A stretch of 64,000 bases of DNA, taken from the NCBI GenBank assembly GCA_963785735.1, contig CAWAWJ010000001.1, forward strand, positions 372,001 to 436,000, written 5' to 3'. The DNA comes from REEB95 sp963785735 (GTDB lineage: Bacteria > Pseudomonadota > Alphaproteobacteria > ATCC43930 > CGMCC-115725). The notes beneath the pieces were generated by a model. The model saw nothing but the letters and a program-made list of their open reading frames with translations, did no database searches and was not told the DNA's origin. Shown piece after piece: positions 46,270 through 55,523 of this stretch. The translations under genes were made by a program, and so were the position numbers. Every line of letters starts with the position of its first letter. The stretch's first letter is position 1.

Positions 46270-47505
46270 TCACGTCTTCAGGGGCGGATAGTCGCGCGCA
46301 TAGGCCGGCTGCGCGAGATACTTCGCCTCGTCGTAAGGCCAGAACTGGCTCACATTCTCGTAGGTCTTCTGCGTGACGTTGGTGAGCTTGCCGCCGTCCT
46401 TGACGATGGTGCGGACATACATGGAGCCGACGGCGTTGCCGAGATCGTCGAAACGCAGCGGTCCGCGCGCCGTATCCTTGAGGTTGACCGCGCGCAACGC
46501 CTTGATCGTCTGCTCCGGCTTCGACATATCGCCGTGCAGCGCGTGCATCGCGGCCTCGACCACCTGCACCGTGACATACATGCTCGCGGCGTAGAAGCCG
46601 GGGATCGCCTGATACTCCTTGTCCATCAGCGCCTTGAACTTGGCGTTGGCGTCGTTCTTGAGATCGATGGTGTAGGGGCAGGCGTTAACCAGCCCGATCG
46701 CCTCGTCACCAAAGCGCGGCAGCAGCGCGTCGTCGCCCGCGGTCTCGCCGCCGCAGACCGGCAGCTTCAGCCCGGCATCGGCGTATTGCTTCATGAATTT
46801 CACCGGCGCCCCGCCGGCGAAGCCCTGGCACACGCCGTCGCAACCCTGTATCTGAGCGATGAAGGGGGTGAAGTCGGGCGTGCCCAAAGGCGCCCACACC
46901 TTGTTGACCACCCGGCCGCCCGCATCCTCGAACACCTGCTGGAAGCCGCCTTCCTGCTCGTAACCGAAGGCGAAGTCGAAATCGAGGCAAAATACTTTCT
47001 TCAGCCCCATCACCTTGGCGGCGTAGTCGCCCATCACATGCATCGCCTGCGACGAGGTCGCCGAAGCGCGCGTGAGATAGGGGTTGGGCTGGCGCTGCGT
47101 CAGATTGTCGGCGCCGGCGAGGCAGAGGGTCGGGACCTTGTTCTGCGTGACGTAGTCGGAGATCGCCAGCATCTCGAACGCGGCCAGAGGACCGAGGATG
47201 ACGTTGACCTTGTCGCGCTCGACCAATTCCTGCGCCTTGGTCTTAGTGCCGGCCGGATTGCCGCCGGTGTCGGCGACGGTCAAATCGACCTTGCGCCCGG
47301 CGAGAGTCATGTTCTTCGACTTGAGATAGGCGGTGACCCCCTGCTCCATCTGGAGGCCGCCTTCGGCGAGCGGCCCGGTCTTGACCGTGAGCAGGCCGAT
47401 CTTCACCGGCGCCGATTGCGCGATCGACGGCATCGGAAACGCCGCCGTGGACGCCACGGCCGCCGTGCCCGCGAGGAATTTGCGGCGATTGAACTTCAAC
47501 GTCAT
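46270..47505 (-). CDS. Branched-chain-type ABC substrate-binding protein, Tat signal
   Basis: A 411-residue periplasmic binding protein (Peripla_BP_6). The N-terminus FNRRKFLAGTAAVAS is a twin-arginine signal with a cut near SIAQSA, so it is exported folded. VKIGLLTVKTGPLAEGG is the first binding loop, and AQELVERDKVNVILGPL the typical repeat. GGGAGGGG lies upstream of the start. It heads the operon livHMGF, molybdenum hydroxylase, amidohydrolase, so its ligand is probably the compound those enzymes process. Confidence 0.92.
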   Translation of the reverse strand: MTLKFNRRKFLAGTAAVASTAAFPMPSIAQSAPVKIGLLTVKTGPLAEGGLQMEQGVTAYLKSKNMTLAGRKVDLTVADTGGNPAGTKTKAQELVERDKVNVILGPLAAFEMLAISDYVTQNKVPTLCLAGADNLTQRQPNPYLTRASATSSQAMHVMGDYAAKVMGLKKVFCLDFDFAFGYEQEGGFQQVFEDAGGRVVNKVWAPLGTPDFTPFIAQIQGCDGVCQGFAGGAPVKFMKQYADAGLKLPVCGGETAGDDALLPRFGDEAIGLVNACPYTIDLKNDANAKFKALMDKEYQAIPGFYAASMYVTVQVVEAAMHALHGDMSKPEQTIKALRAVNLKDTARGPLRFDDLGNAVGSMYVRTIVKDGGKLTNVTQKTYENVSQFWPYDEAKYLAQPAYARDYPPLKT

Positions 47506-47673
47506 GCACCCCTCCCTGTGTTCCGGGCCAGCTTGGCGCAGCCCTGTATTGTCGTTTTATCGTCCGTGACCTGGTCTTCGCGTGGGCAAAAGCCGCGCTC
47601 AACGGCCGGTTATCGAGAGAATAGTGAGAATTCGAGAATGCGCGCAACCTTTCATTGGCAACAGCTTTATTGA

Positions 47674-48774
47674 TTACTCCGCCGCCTGGAGGCCGAGCGC
47701 CTTGTTGAGGCGCGGCATAACTTCGGTCGCCATCAATTCCATCGAGCGCTTGCCCAGGACCGGGTCGACCCAGTCGTGGCAGGCATAGAGCAGCGTGCCG
47801 AAATCGCCCAGGCGCTCGCGGAAGGCCAATAGCTGATCGACCACGCTGTCGACAGTGCCGCAAATCACCAGGCTGTCGAGCACGTAATCGAGCGTGACCG
47901 CGCTGTCCGGCATGGCGCGGTCGTGCTTGAACAATTCGGGCCGCCCGTTGCCGATGAGCTTGGTCATGAGCTGCTTGAAATAGAAGCGGTAGGGGCTGTT
48001 GCCCTCCTTGGCGTAACGCTTGGCCAGCTTGTCGTCATCGGCGACGAAGATGCTCTTGGCGACGCGCCAATCCGCGCGTTGCGCCTTGCGTCCGGCCTTG
48101 GCACAGCCCTGTTCGTACATCGGCCAGTGCGAGGCAACCCAGGGCGGTTGCAGGAAATTGGCCGAAATCGGGGTCCAGCCGCGCTCGGCCGCCGCCGCCA
48201 CGCCCTTGGAAAAAGGCGAGACCGCAGTGACGACGATGGGCGGATGCGGCTTCTGAAAGGGCGTCATGATGAGGCCCTGGCCGATATCGGCCATCAGCGT
48301 GCGCTTGGTCGAGACCTTCCAGAACTTACCCTCGAGTTCGTAAGGCGCCTTGGTCTCCCAAATCTTCAGCACCAGATTGATCGATTCGAGGAACATGGCG
48401 GCGCGGTCGGCGTCGAGATTGCCGAACACCTCGGCATCGGACAACAGGCCGCCGGGGCTGATGCCCATGATGAAGCGGCCCTCGAGCATGTGGTCGATCA
48501 TCGCCACCTGCGCCGCCACCGCCGCCGGGTGGGTGTTGGGCATGTTGATGGTGCCGCTGCCGAGCTTGATGCGCTTGGTCTCATGCGCCAGCGAGGCGAT
48601 GAACATGAGACAGGAGGTGATGGTCTCGGCGCGGTCGGTGACGTGCTCGCCGATGAAGGCCTCGGCATAGCCGAGCTTGTCGGCCAAGAGGATCGCCTCG
48701 CGGTCCTCCTTGAGGGTCTGACCGTAATCACGCTCCGGCGGATGGAGCGGCATGGTGAAGGTGGCGAGCTTCAT
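47674..48774 (-). CDS. LLM-class flavin-dependent oxidoreductase (luciferase-like)
   Basis: A 366-residue luciferase-fold monooxygenase. ATFTMPLHPPERDYGQTL at the start, the active-site region EAFIGEHVTDRAET, and FIMGISPGGLLSDAE match the bacterial luciferase group. Such enzymes use reduced FMN from a separate reductase and oxidise aldehydes, ketones or ring systems. It lies upstream of the liv-type operon on the same strand (168-base gap) and divergent from a TetR gene, its likely regulator. Confidence 0.9.
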   Translation of the reverse strand: MKLATFTMPLHPPERDYGQTLKEDREAILLADKLGYAEAFIGEHVTDRAETITSCLMFIASLAHETKRIKLGSGTINMPNTHPAAVAAQVAMIDHMLEGRFIMGISPGGLLSDAEVFGNLDADRAAMFLESINLVLKIWETKAPYELEGKFWKVSTKRTLMADIGQGLIMTPFQKPHPPIVVTAVSPFSKGVAAAAERGWTPISANFLQPPWVASHWPMYEQGCAKAGRKAQRADWRVAKSIFVADDDKLAKRYAKEGNSPYRFYFKQLMTKLIGNGRPELFKHDRAMPDSAVTLDYVLDSLVICGTVDSVVDQLLAFRERLGDFGTLLYACHDWVDPVLGKRSMELMATEVMPRLNKALGLQAAE

Positions 48775-48985
48775 GGGTTTATTGTTCAGCCGATCAATAG
48801 CCCAGTCAACCGATTCCTCGGGGAAGAGGTTAACCCTTCCCCACGGGGCTACAATATCCGCCGCGGCGCCTTGAGCCCGGCCTCCCCCGCGCCGGTTGCT
48901 TGATCTCCCGGCTTCAACAAGAATGGGCGCATCCGGACGTTGCCGTCAATCGACAGCATCTTCCGGGGGAGGATGTTGCGCCGCA

Positions 48986-49654
48986 ATGCCGAGAAAAAAA
49001 CCGAAAGGCAAAACGAAGCGCCTCGTTCAGCGGCGGCTCAAGCCCGATGAGCGCGAGCGGCTGATCGCCCAGGCGGCGGTGCGGTTTTTCGCCGAGCACG
49101 GCTTCGAAGGCCAGACGCGCGAGCTGGCGCGGCGCATGGGCATCGCCCAGCCGCTGCTCTACCGCTATTTCCCCTCGAAACAGGCGTTGATCGACCGGGT
49201 CTATCGCGAGGTGTTCGTCGATCCCTGGCGGCCCGAATGGTTCGAGAATCTCGCCGACCGCTCCAAGCCGCTGAAGCGGCGCCTGCAGGAATTCTACATC
49301 GCCTATGCGCATAGCGCGATCGGCTATGACCGGGTGCGGCTGTTCGTGCTGGCGGGGCTGAAGGGGCTCGACATCAACGCGCGCTTCTTCAAGATGCTGC
49401 GCGCCCGGGTCTTCACCGCGGTGCTGGCCGAGATTCGCCACTCCTATCACTTGCCGCCCTTGAGCAAGAAGCCGATGACCGAGCTCGAAGCCGAGCTGAT
49501 CTGGAGCCTGCACGCGGCGATCTTCTATATAGGCGTGCGGCGCTGGATTTACGGGCTCAAAGTGCCGGAGAACATCGACCGCGTGATCGCGGCCAAGCTG
49601 TCCTCGGTGCTCGACGGCATGCCGAAGGAAATCGCCCGGATATTGGCAGGCTGA
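48986..49654 (+). CDS. TetR-family transcriptional regulator
   Basis: A 222-residue regulator. After a basic N-terminal arm (MPRKKPKGKTKRLVQRR) the helix-turn-helix spans about residues 22-66, with FFAEHGFEGQTRELARRMGI and PLLYRYFPSKQALID, the typical recognition helix. The ligand-binding C-terminal domain has no named type. ATG at 48986 is chosen because the upstream frame is Cys/Ser/Gly-rich without conservation. It is divergent from the luciferase-like gene and 1 base ahead of a monooxygenase gene, so it probably controls both. Confidence 0.9.
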   Translation: MPRKKPKGKTKRLVQRRLKPDERERLIAQAAVRFFAEHGFEGQTRELARRMGIAQPLLYRYFPSKQALIDRVYREVFVDPWRPEWFENLADRSKPLKRRLQEFYIAYAHSAIGYDRVRLFVLAGLKGLDINARFFKMLRARVFTAVLAEIRHSYHLPPLSKKPMTELEAELIWSLHAAIFYIGVRRWIYGLKVPENIDRVIAAKLSSVLDGMPKEIARILAG

Positions 49655-49655
49655 G

Positions 49656-50837
49656 ATGGCGGCGCCCCCCGGACTCGACGAACTGAAAGCGCGCGCCTTG
49701 GCTTTGGTGCCGGTGTTGCGGACGCGCGCCGCGCAGGCCGAGGAATTGCGCCGCGTGCCGGATCAATCGATTGCCGATCTGCACAAAAGCGGGCTCTTCC
49801 GCGCCTTCCAGCCGAGGCGCCTCGGCGGCAGCGAGTTGCCCTACCGCGCCATGATCGAGCTGGGATCGATCCTGGCGCGGGGTTGCGGTTCCACCGCCTG
49901 GGTCCTGACCAATCTCGCCAGCCATCACTGGATGCTCGGCATGTGGCCCAAGGCGGCCCAGGACGAGATCTGGGGCGCGGACGGGCCGGACGTGCTGATC
50001 GGTTCGGCCTTTGCCTTTCCCTCGGGCCGCGCAACCAAAGTGAAAGGCGGCCACACCCTCAAGGGCCGTTGGCCGTTTTCCTCGGGCGTCGATCCGTCGA
50101 AATGGAATTTCATCGGCGCGCTGGTGGAGGAGGAGGGCCAAGCGCTCGAGCCGCGCATCTTCATCGTCAAGGCCTCGGATTACGCCATCATCGACAATTG
50201 GCACGCATCCGGATTGGCCGGCACCGGCAGCAAGGATGTGAAGATCAAGGACGCCTTCGTGCCCGATCACCGCAGCCTCAGCCCTGCGCAGATCGCCGGG
50301 GGGCCCAGCCCGGGAAGCGCTATCAATCCCGGGCCGCTTTACCGTCTCCCCACTTTCAGTCTCTTTCCCTTCATCCTGTCGGGCATTTCGCTGGGCCTGG
50401 CGCAGGGCGCGATCGGGGAATTCACCCAATCGATGCGGGCGCGCGCCGGGACTTATGCCGGGAAGAAACTGGCCGAGCTCGCTACGCTGCAATTGCGCGT
50501 GGCCGAGGCTTCGGCCTTAACCGATGCCGCCGAAAAACTGATGATATCTGATTGCGAGGAAGCCACGCGTTTGACCGAGGCCGGAAAAATCGCCTCTATC
50601 GAGGACCGGGTGCGCTGGCGGCGCGACGGCGCCTATGGCGCGGGGATGTGCGCCAAGGCGGTCGATCTGCTGTTTACCGGCGCGGGCGGCAACGCCATCT
50701 ACAAAAGCAACCCGTTGCAGCGCATCTGGCGCGACGTGCACGCCGCCAACGGGCATTATCTGGTGAGCTGGGACATGGCCGGGACGCTTTACGGCCGGGT
50801 CGCGCTGGGGTTGCCGCCCGACATGCCGGTGCTGTAA
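49656..50837 (+). CDS. Acyl-CoA-dehydrogenase-fold flavin monooxygenase (HsaA/HpaH-like)
   Basis: A 393-residue protein of the group D flavin monooxygenase type: N-terminal helical part with AEELRRVPDQSIADLHKSGLFR, middle beta domain with AFAFPSGRATKVKGGHTLKGRWPFSSG, and C-terminal helices ending NPLQRIWRDVHAANGHYLVSWD, which resemble HsaA and DszC-type oxygenases rather than true acyl-CoA dehydrogenases. These need FMNH2 from a reductase partner, not found nearby. Two bases after the TetR stop, so the two genes are one transcript. Confidence 0.88.
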   Translation: MAAPPGLDELKARALALVPVLRTRAAQAEELRRVPDQSIADLHKSGLFRAFQPRRLGGSELPYRAMIELGSILARGCGSTAWVLTNLASHHWMLGMWPKAAQDEIWGADGPDVLIGSAFAFPSGRATKVKGGHTLKGRWPFSSGVDPSKWNFIGALVEEEGQALEPRIFIVKASDYAIIDNWHASGLAGTGSKDVKIKDAFVPDHRSLSPAQIAGGPSPGSAINPGPLYRLPTFSLFPFILSGISLGLAQGAIGEFTQSMRARAGTYAGKKLAELATLQLRVAEASALTDAAEKLMISDCEEATRLTEAGKIASIEDRVRWRRDGAYGAGMCAKAVDLLFTGAGGNAIYKSNPLQRIWRDVHAANGHYLVSWDMAGTLYGRVALGLPPDMPVL

Positions 50838-50848
50838 CTCCGGCTGTT

Positions 50849-51784
50849 TTAGTGCAGCCCGTCCGGGACCTCGACGTTTTCGGGCTTGATGTCGAGGCCG
50901 GAATTCTTCGCCTGCTGGAAGATGAGCGTGGCGAAATCCTTGTCAGCATAGCCGAGGCCGATCAGGTTTTGCACCAGCTCGCGCGTCACCGCCGTCACCG
51001 GCATGGGGGTGCCGGTCTTGCGCGCGGCGGCCAGCCCGAGATCGAGATCCTTTTTCAGCAGCACCGGCGTGAAGGTCGGGCTCATATCGAGATTGACCAG
51101 CGCCGGCGTCTTGTAGGCGGTGAAGAGCGAACCCATCACGCTCTTGTTGATGAAATCGAGGAAGGCGTGGCGCTTGACGCCGCATTTCTCGGCCAGCACC
51201 GTGACCTCGACCAGGTTCTGGATGACGACGCCGAGCAAAACGTTGTGGCAAATCTTGACGATGCGCGCGAGCTCGCCCTCGCCGGCATAGCTCGAGCCCT
51301 TGCCCATGGCGTCGAGATAGGGCTGGGCCGCGTCATAGGCGTCCTTGGGACCGGAGGCGACGATGGTGAGCTTGCCCACCTTCACCACCTTGCCGTTGCC
51401 GGAAACCGGCGCGGCCAGCATCTTGGTGCCGCGCTTCAAGGCCGCCGCGCGTACCTCGGCCGAGGCTTCCTCGGACACGGTCGAGCAATCGACCAGGATC
51501 TTGGGCGATTTGCCCGCGGCCGACAACACGCCGCCCTGGCTCAGGGTCACTTCCTTCAGATCGTCCGAAGTCGAGACCATGGTGAAGACGATGTCGCAGG
51601 AAGCCAAATCGGCGGGGCTCGCGGCGATCTTGGCGCCAGATTTGGCAAGCGGCTCGGCCTTGGCGCGGGTGCGGTTATAGGCGGTCAAATCGCAGCCCGC
51701 CTTGGCCAGGCGCTCGGCCATCGGAAAGCCCATGCGGCCGGTGCCGATCCAGCCGATTTTGTGCCGCTTCAAATCAGCATGCAT
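50849..51784 (-). CDS. NAD(P)-dependent beta-hydroxyacid dehydrogenase (HIBADH/GlxR-like)
   Basis: A 311-residue oxidoreductase. IGWIGTGRMGFPMAERLAK near residue 10 is the dinucleotide motif, VDCSTVSEE the substrate loop, and VKICHNVLLG contains the catalytic Lys and the conserved Asn. Members reduce or oxidise 3-hydroxyisobutyrate, tartronate semialdehyde, glyoxylate and related acids. It converges on the monooxygenase gene with 11 bases between stops and lies 125 bases after the M24 gene on its own strand. Confidence 0.92.
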   Translation of the reverse strand: MHADLKRHKIGWIGTGRMGFPMAERLAKAGCDLTAYNRTRAKAEPLAKSGAKIAASPADLASCDIVFTMVSTSDDLKEVTLSQGGVLSAAGKSPKILVDCSTVSEEASAEVRAAALKRGTKMLAAPVSGNGKVVKVGKLTIVASGPKDAYDAAQPYLDAMGKGSSYAGEGELARIVKICHNVLLGVVIQNLVEVTVLAEKCGVKRHAFLDFINKSVMGSLFTAYKTPALVNLDMSPTFTPVLLKKDLDLGLAAARKTGTPMPVTAVTRELVQNLIGLGYADKDFATLIFQQAKNSGLDIKPENVEVPDGLH

Positions 51785-51908
51785 GACGCGCCTCGTGTTT
51801 TGTCTATCGTTTCCGGGAATGGGGCCGGAGCTTTAGCCTATTTGCCAGAGCATGGCAAATCCGGCGGGCTTGCCGCGTCTCGTAGGGCCCCGCGCGGCGA
51901 AGCCGCGC

Positions 51909-53210
51909 CTAATATGGATTGGCGATCGGCAGCGTATCGGCCGGATAGAGGGTGATGATCTTGGCGCCGGTGGGCGTGCACACCACCTCTTCCTCGATGC
52001 GCGCGGCGGAGAAGCCGTCGGAGGCCGGGCAATAGGTCTCGAGCGCGAACACCATGCCTTCCTTGATCTCCTGCGGATCGTCGAAGGAATTGAGCCGCGA
52101 GATGATCGGCCGCTCATGCAGGCCCAGCCCGAGGCCGTGGCCGAAGAGCAGGCCGAAGCACTCCATTTCGCTCGAGAAGCCGATCTCCTGCGCCGTGGGC
52201 CAGCATTTGGCGATCTGGTCGGTGGTGACACCCGGCTTCACGAGATCGATCGCCTTGTCGATCCATTCGCGCGCCTTCTTGTAGGCGTCCTTCTGCGACT
52301 GGGTGGCGCGGCCGACATTGAAGGTGCGGTAATAGCAGGTGCGGTAGCCGTTGACCGACTGGATGATGTCGAAAAAGGCCTGGTCGCCGGGGCGGATCAG
52401 GCGGTCGGTGAAATTATGCGGATGCGGGTTGCAGCGCTCGCCCGAAATGGCGTTAATCGCCTCGACGTCGTCGGAACCCAGTTCATAAAGCCGCTTATTG
52501 GCCAGGCCGACGATCTCGTTTTCACGGATGCCGGGCTTCAGGTTCTCGGCGATGGTCTGGTAGCAGCCATCGACGATCGCCGCCGACATGTTGAGGAGCG
52601 TGATCTCGTCGTTGCTCTTGATCTCGCGCGCGTCGAGCATGGTCTGCTGGCCGTCGACCACGTTGAGCCCCGCCGCCTGAAGCTCGAACATCATGGCGGG
52701 CTCGACGATGTCCACGCCCACCGGCTGGCCGGCGACGCCGTTCTCCTTGAGGATGGATTTGATCTCCTCGGCCGCGGAGCGCATCAGCCCCATCTTGGGC
52801 GCGACCGCGCCGCGCAAGCCCAGCATGCCGGCGTGGCAGTTATGCGGCTTGAGCCAGGGCGCGTAGAGCCGGTGATGCTTCGCCGCCGAGCCGAAATCCC
52901 AGATATGCGGCTCGCCATTGCCCGGCAGCAGCGCATAGCGCGTGTATTTGTCGCGCGCCCAATTGCCGATGACCGTCGAGGTCATGTAGCGGATGTTGTA
53001 CTGGTCGAAGCACAGGAGCGAGCCCATGCCCGATTGGGCGAGCGCGTTGCGGGTGCGGCCCAAGCGGTAGCGGTGGAGGCGGCGGAAATCGATGCGCTCC
53101 TCGAAATCGACCGCGTTCGGCCCCCAATTCATGATCGGCCGCTTCCAGTCGTAGCGCGGATCGACGTCCTCGGGCTTGACGATGCTGGGTTCGACCGGTT
53201 TTTTGGCCAT
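51909..53210 (-). CDS. M24 (Xaa-Pro peptidase-fold) protein with altered metal site
   Basis: A 433-residue pita-bread-fold protein. The N-terminal creatinase-like domain (ALAQSGMGSLLCFDQYNIRY) leads into the catalytic domain. Canonical ligands Asp281 (FFDIIQ), His358 (FGHGLGLGLHE), Glu391 (FALETYC) and Glu406 (RIEEEVV) are in place, but the second Asp of the usual GY-x-x-D-x-x-RTF motif is Cys292 (GYRTCYYRTF). A standard two-metal aminopeptidase is therefore doubtful; lyase (DddP-like) or hydrolase roles are known in this fold. GGAGGA near the ATG at 53210 fixes the start. Confidence 0.88.
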   Translation of the reverse strand: MAKKPVEPSIVKPEDVDPRYDWKRPIMNWGPNAVDFEERIDFRRLHRYRLGRTRNALAQSGMGSLLCFDQYNIRYMTSTVIGNWARDKYTRYALLPGNGEPHIWDFGSAAKHHRLYAPWLKPHNCHAGMLGLRGAVAPKMGLMRSAAEEIKSILKENGVAGQPVGVDIVEPAMMFELQAAGLNVVDGQQTMLDAREIKSNDEITLLNMSAAIVDGCYQTIAENLKPGIRENEIVGLANKRLYELGSDDVEAINAISGERCNPHPHNFTDRLIRPGDQAFFDIIQSVNGYRTCYYRTFNVGRATQSQKDAYKKAREWIDKAIDLVKPGVTTDQIAKCWPTAQEIGFSSEMECFGLLFGHGLGLGLHERPIISRLNSFDDPQEIKEGMVFALETYCPASDGFSAARIEEEVVCTPTGAKIITLYPADTLPIANPY

Positions 53211-53306
53211 GTTTCCTCCGCCGTCTTCTCCGGCAAAAGTGCATGCCATAAGGCGTGCTGTCAATCCAGCGGGTGGGCCGGGCGGGCGGCGAAAGGCGGA
53301 TTTCGA

Positions 53307-53771
53307 TCAATCCCCGGAATAGGTTCCGGCGATGGCCTTGGCCAGATCGAAGACGCGGCGGCGCAGCCGCGGATCGGCGATCTTGAGATAAGCCCGGACC
53401 AGCTCGAGCGTCTCGCGCTTCATCAGGGGTTCCGTCCGATAGGCGGCGGCGGGTTCGTGCAAACCCTTCGATCCGGACGGGGCGTAGCCGGTCGATTCCA
53501 CCAGGCCCGAGGCCATGTCCTCGAAGAAGAAGGATACCGGCACGTCGAGCGCGCGCGCGAGATCGAAAAGCCGGCTGGCGCCGACGCGGTTGGCGCCGCG
53601 CTCGTATTTCTGCACCTGCTGGAAGGTCAAGCCGATGGCGTGGCCGAGCTTTTCCTGGCTCATGCCCAAAAGCGTGCGGCGCAGCCGCAGCCGCGCGCCC
53701 ACATGCGCGTCGATCGGGGAAAGACGGGCGGAGTTCCTGCGGCGCCGGGGGCCGGCTGAAACCGGCTTCAT
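53307..53771 (-). CDS. XRE-family HTH regulator (alphaproteobacterial PraR/PhrR-like)
   Basis: A 154-residue DNA-binding protein. The segment IDAHVGARLRLRRTLLGMSQEKLGHAIGLTFQQVQKYERGANRVGASRLFDLARALDVPVSFFF covers the helix-turn-helix at about residues 20-85 and is very like the conserved alphaproteobacterial XRE group that includes PraR/PhrR. The C-terminus (ETLELVRAYLKIADPRLRRRVFDLAKAI) is also typical. ATG at 53771 is favoured; an in-frame GTG at 53804 is possible. Divergent from a small ORF across an A+T-rich gap. Confidence 0.88.
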   Translation of the reverse strand: MKPVSAGPRRRRNSARLSPIDAHVGARLRLRRTLLGMSQEKLGHAIGLTFQQVQKYERGANRVGASRLFDLARALDVPVSFFFEDMASGLVESTGYAPSGSKGLHEPAAAYRTEPLMKRETLELVRAYLKIADPRLRRRVFDLAKAIAGTYSGD

Positions 53772-53957
53772 CAATAATGTCTTTTGCAAAGTAACAAGCG
53801 CCACCGGATGATTCGCGTATGCATTTTTACTGTCTTGCGAGCCGCTTTGATCATTCCCGATAGTGCGGGATTGAACAATGTCTTCGTGTCATCTATAGAA
53901 TTAATGACATATTATGTTTTATAGAAACATGCCGTGCCGGCGGGGGTTTGGGGGTCG

Positions 53958-54284
53958 ATGGGCCGCAACAAGCAGGACGCCGAATGGCGGATTTTGGAAT
54001 TGGCGTCGGAAACCGCGAGACTGGCGAACAGCCTGAGCGATCCGCTCTTGTCCTGTTTGGCGGGGATGAGCGTCTATGCCGCGGCTGACCGGCTGGGAAT
54101 TCCGCTTTCCACGGTGGATGAGGCGCAACGCCACATCAAAAAAAACCGCAAGGCCAAGACTTCCGGTGTCAACCGGCCGCGGAAGCGAGCCGTTCACGCC
54201 GCGTCGGCAACTGATTCTTCAGGAGCGCCGACAGGCAAGCCGCCACGAGCGCGAAACCGGCGAGCACAAGCAGACTCTCGCTGA
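53958..54284 (+). CDS. Hypothetical small protein, possible helix-turn-helix (108 aa)
   Basis: No family recognised. Residues 10-65 (RILELASETARLANSL, LLSCLAGMSVYAAADRLGIPLSTVDEAQRHIKK) look like a small helical domain and could be an HTH. After an A8 run at 54138-54145 the frame becomes Arg/Ala-rich and runs 116 bases into the convergent MFS gene, so that part may be spurious. It lies just after the most A+T-rich stretch in the window. A gene is plausible but not certain. Confidence 0.4.
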   Translation: MGRNKQDAEWRILELASETARLANSLSDPLLSCLAGMSVYAAADRLGIPLSTVDEAQRHIKKNRKAKTSGVNRPRKRAVHAASATDSSGAPTGKPPRARNRRAQADSR

Positions 54285-55473
54285 AATTCTGCGTGCGGTC
54301 GCGCACGAAGCCCATGATGAACGGGCCGAAAAAACCGCCGGTCGTGCCGATGCTGTTGATGAGGGCGAAACCGCTTGCCGCCGCGGAGCCCGTGAGAAAA
54401 TCGCTGGGCAGCGTCCAGAACACGCCCGCCATGCTCCAGGTTCCCGCCGCGGCGAGACAGAGACCCAGAAAGGATGGCACGCCCGGCGGCGCCAGACCCG
54501 CCGCGGCGAAGCCCAATGCCGCGACCAAGGCGCTCGCGACCAGATGCCATTTCCGGTCGCCGGTGGCGTCCGAATGGCGTCCCCACAGAACCATCGCAAT
54601 CGCGCCCACCAGATAGGGCAGGATCGCCAAGAGCCCGACCTGCATGGTGCTGATGCCGCCGAAGGATTTGATGATCTGCGGCAGCCAGAAAATGGCGCCG
54701 AAATTGGCGCAAATGAGGAAGAAACAGACCAAGGCCGTGAGCCAGACGCGGCCATCCAGCAATCCCTGTCTCAAGGTGGTAGCGCCCAAAGCGCGCTTGA
54801 TCGCCCGCTCGTCGCTCAAGGCCGCCATGAGCCAGGTCTTTTCCCGGCCGTCGAGCCAGGTTGCGTCCTCGGGCTTGTCGGTGAGGAAGCGAAACACGAT
54901 AAGCCCCAGAATGATCGCCGGCAGGCCCTCGACCAGGAACATCAGCTGCCAGCCCCTCAAGCCGAACAGGCCGTCGAGGGTCAACAACCCAGTCGAGAGC
55001 GGCGCCCCGATGATGTTCGTGACCGCCGCCGTGACCGAGAACCAGGCGATCGCCTTGCCGCGCGCCCGCGCCGGGAACCACAGCGTGTAGTAGTAAAGAA
55101 TGCCGGGCAGGAACCCCGCCTCCGCCATGCCGAGGAGAAAACGCATCGCGTAGAACGAGGCGGGTCCTTCGATAAACGCCATCGCCATCGAGACCAGGCC
55201 CCAGGTGATCATGATGCGCCCGATCCACCGCCGCGCGCCGACCCGCGCCAGGACGAGATTGCTCGGGATTTCGAAGGCGACGTAGCCGATGAAAAATATT
55301 CCGGCGGCGAAGCCATAGACCGAGGCGGTGAAGCCCAATTGCGGGTTCATCTGCAAGGCGGCGTAACTGATGTTGGAACGGTCGATGTCCTTGATTATGT
55401 TGAGCAGCATCGTCAAGGGCACGAGCCGCAGCAGAACCTTTCTCATCACGCCCGCGCCGAATTCCGCGTCCAT
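54169..55473 (-). CDS. MFS transporter, anion:cation symporter (ACS) type
   Basis: A 434-residue transporter with 12 predicted helices. IIKDIDRSNISYAA after helix 1 and the Arg-rich loop ARRWIGRIMITWG after helix 3 are typical for the ACS family, which carries tartrate, phthalate, glucarate and other organic acids. ATG at 55473; a second ATG at 55446 (MRKVLLRLVPL) would also give a complete protein. It is divergent from a LysR gene, the usual partner, which supports inducible uptake of an organic acid. Confidence 0.92.
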   Translation of the reverse strand: MDAEFGAGVMRKVLLRLVPLTMLLNIIKDIDRSNISYAALQMNPQLGFTASVYGFAAGIFFIGYVAFEIPSNLVLARVGARRWIGRIMITWGLVSMAMAFIEGPASFYAMRFLLGMAEAGFLPGILYYYTLWFPARARGKAIAWFSVTAAVTNIIGAPLSTGLLTLDGLFGLRGWQLMFLVEGLPAIILGLIVFRFLTDKPEDATWLDGREKTWLMAALSDERAIKRALGATTLRQGLLDGRVWLTALVCFFLICANFGAIFWLPQIIKSFGGISTMQVGLLAILPYLVGAIAMVLWGRHSDATGDRKWHLVASALVAALGFAAAGLAPPGVPSFLGLCLAAAGTWSMAGVFWTLPSDFLTGSAAASGFALINSIGTTGGFFGPFIMGFVRDRTQNFSESLLVLAGFALVAACLSALLKNQLPTRRERLASAAG

Positions 55474-55523
55474 CGGTCAACCCCCTCGCGCCTATCGGAT
55501 GGCGGCGCGGAAACCACCTATCT

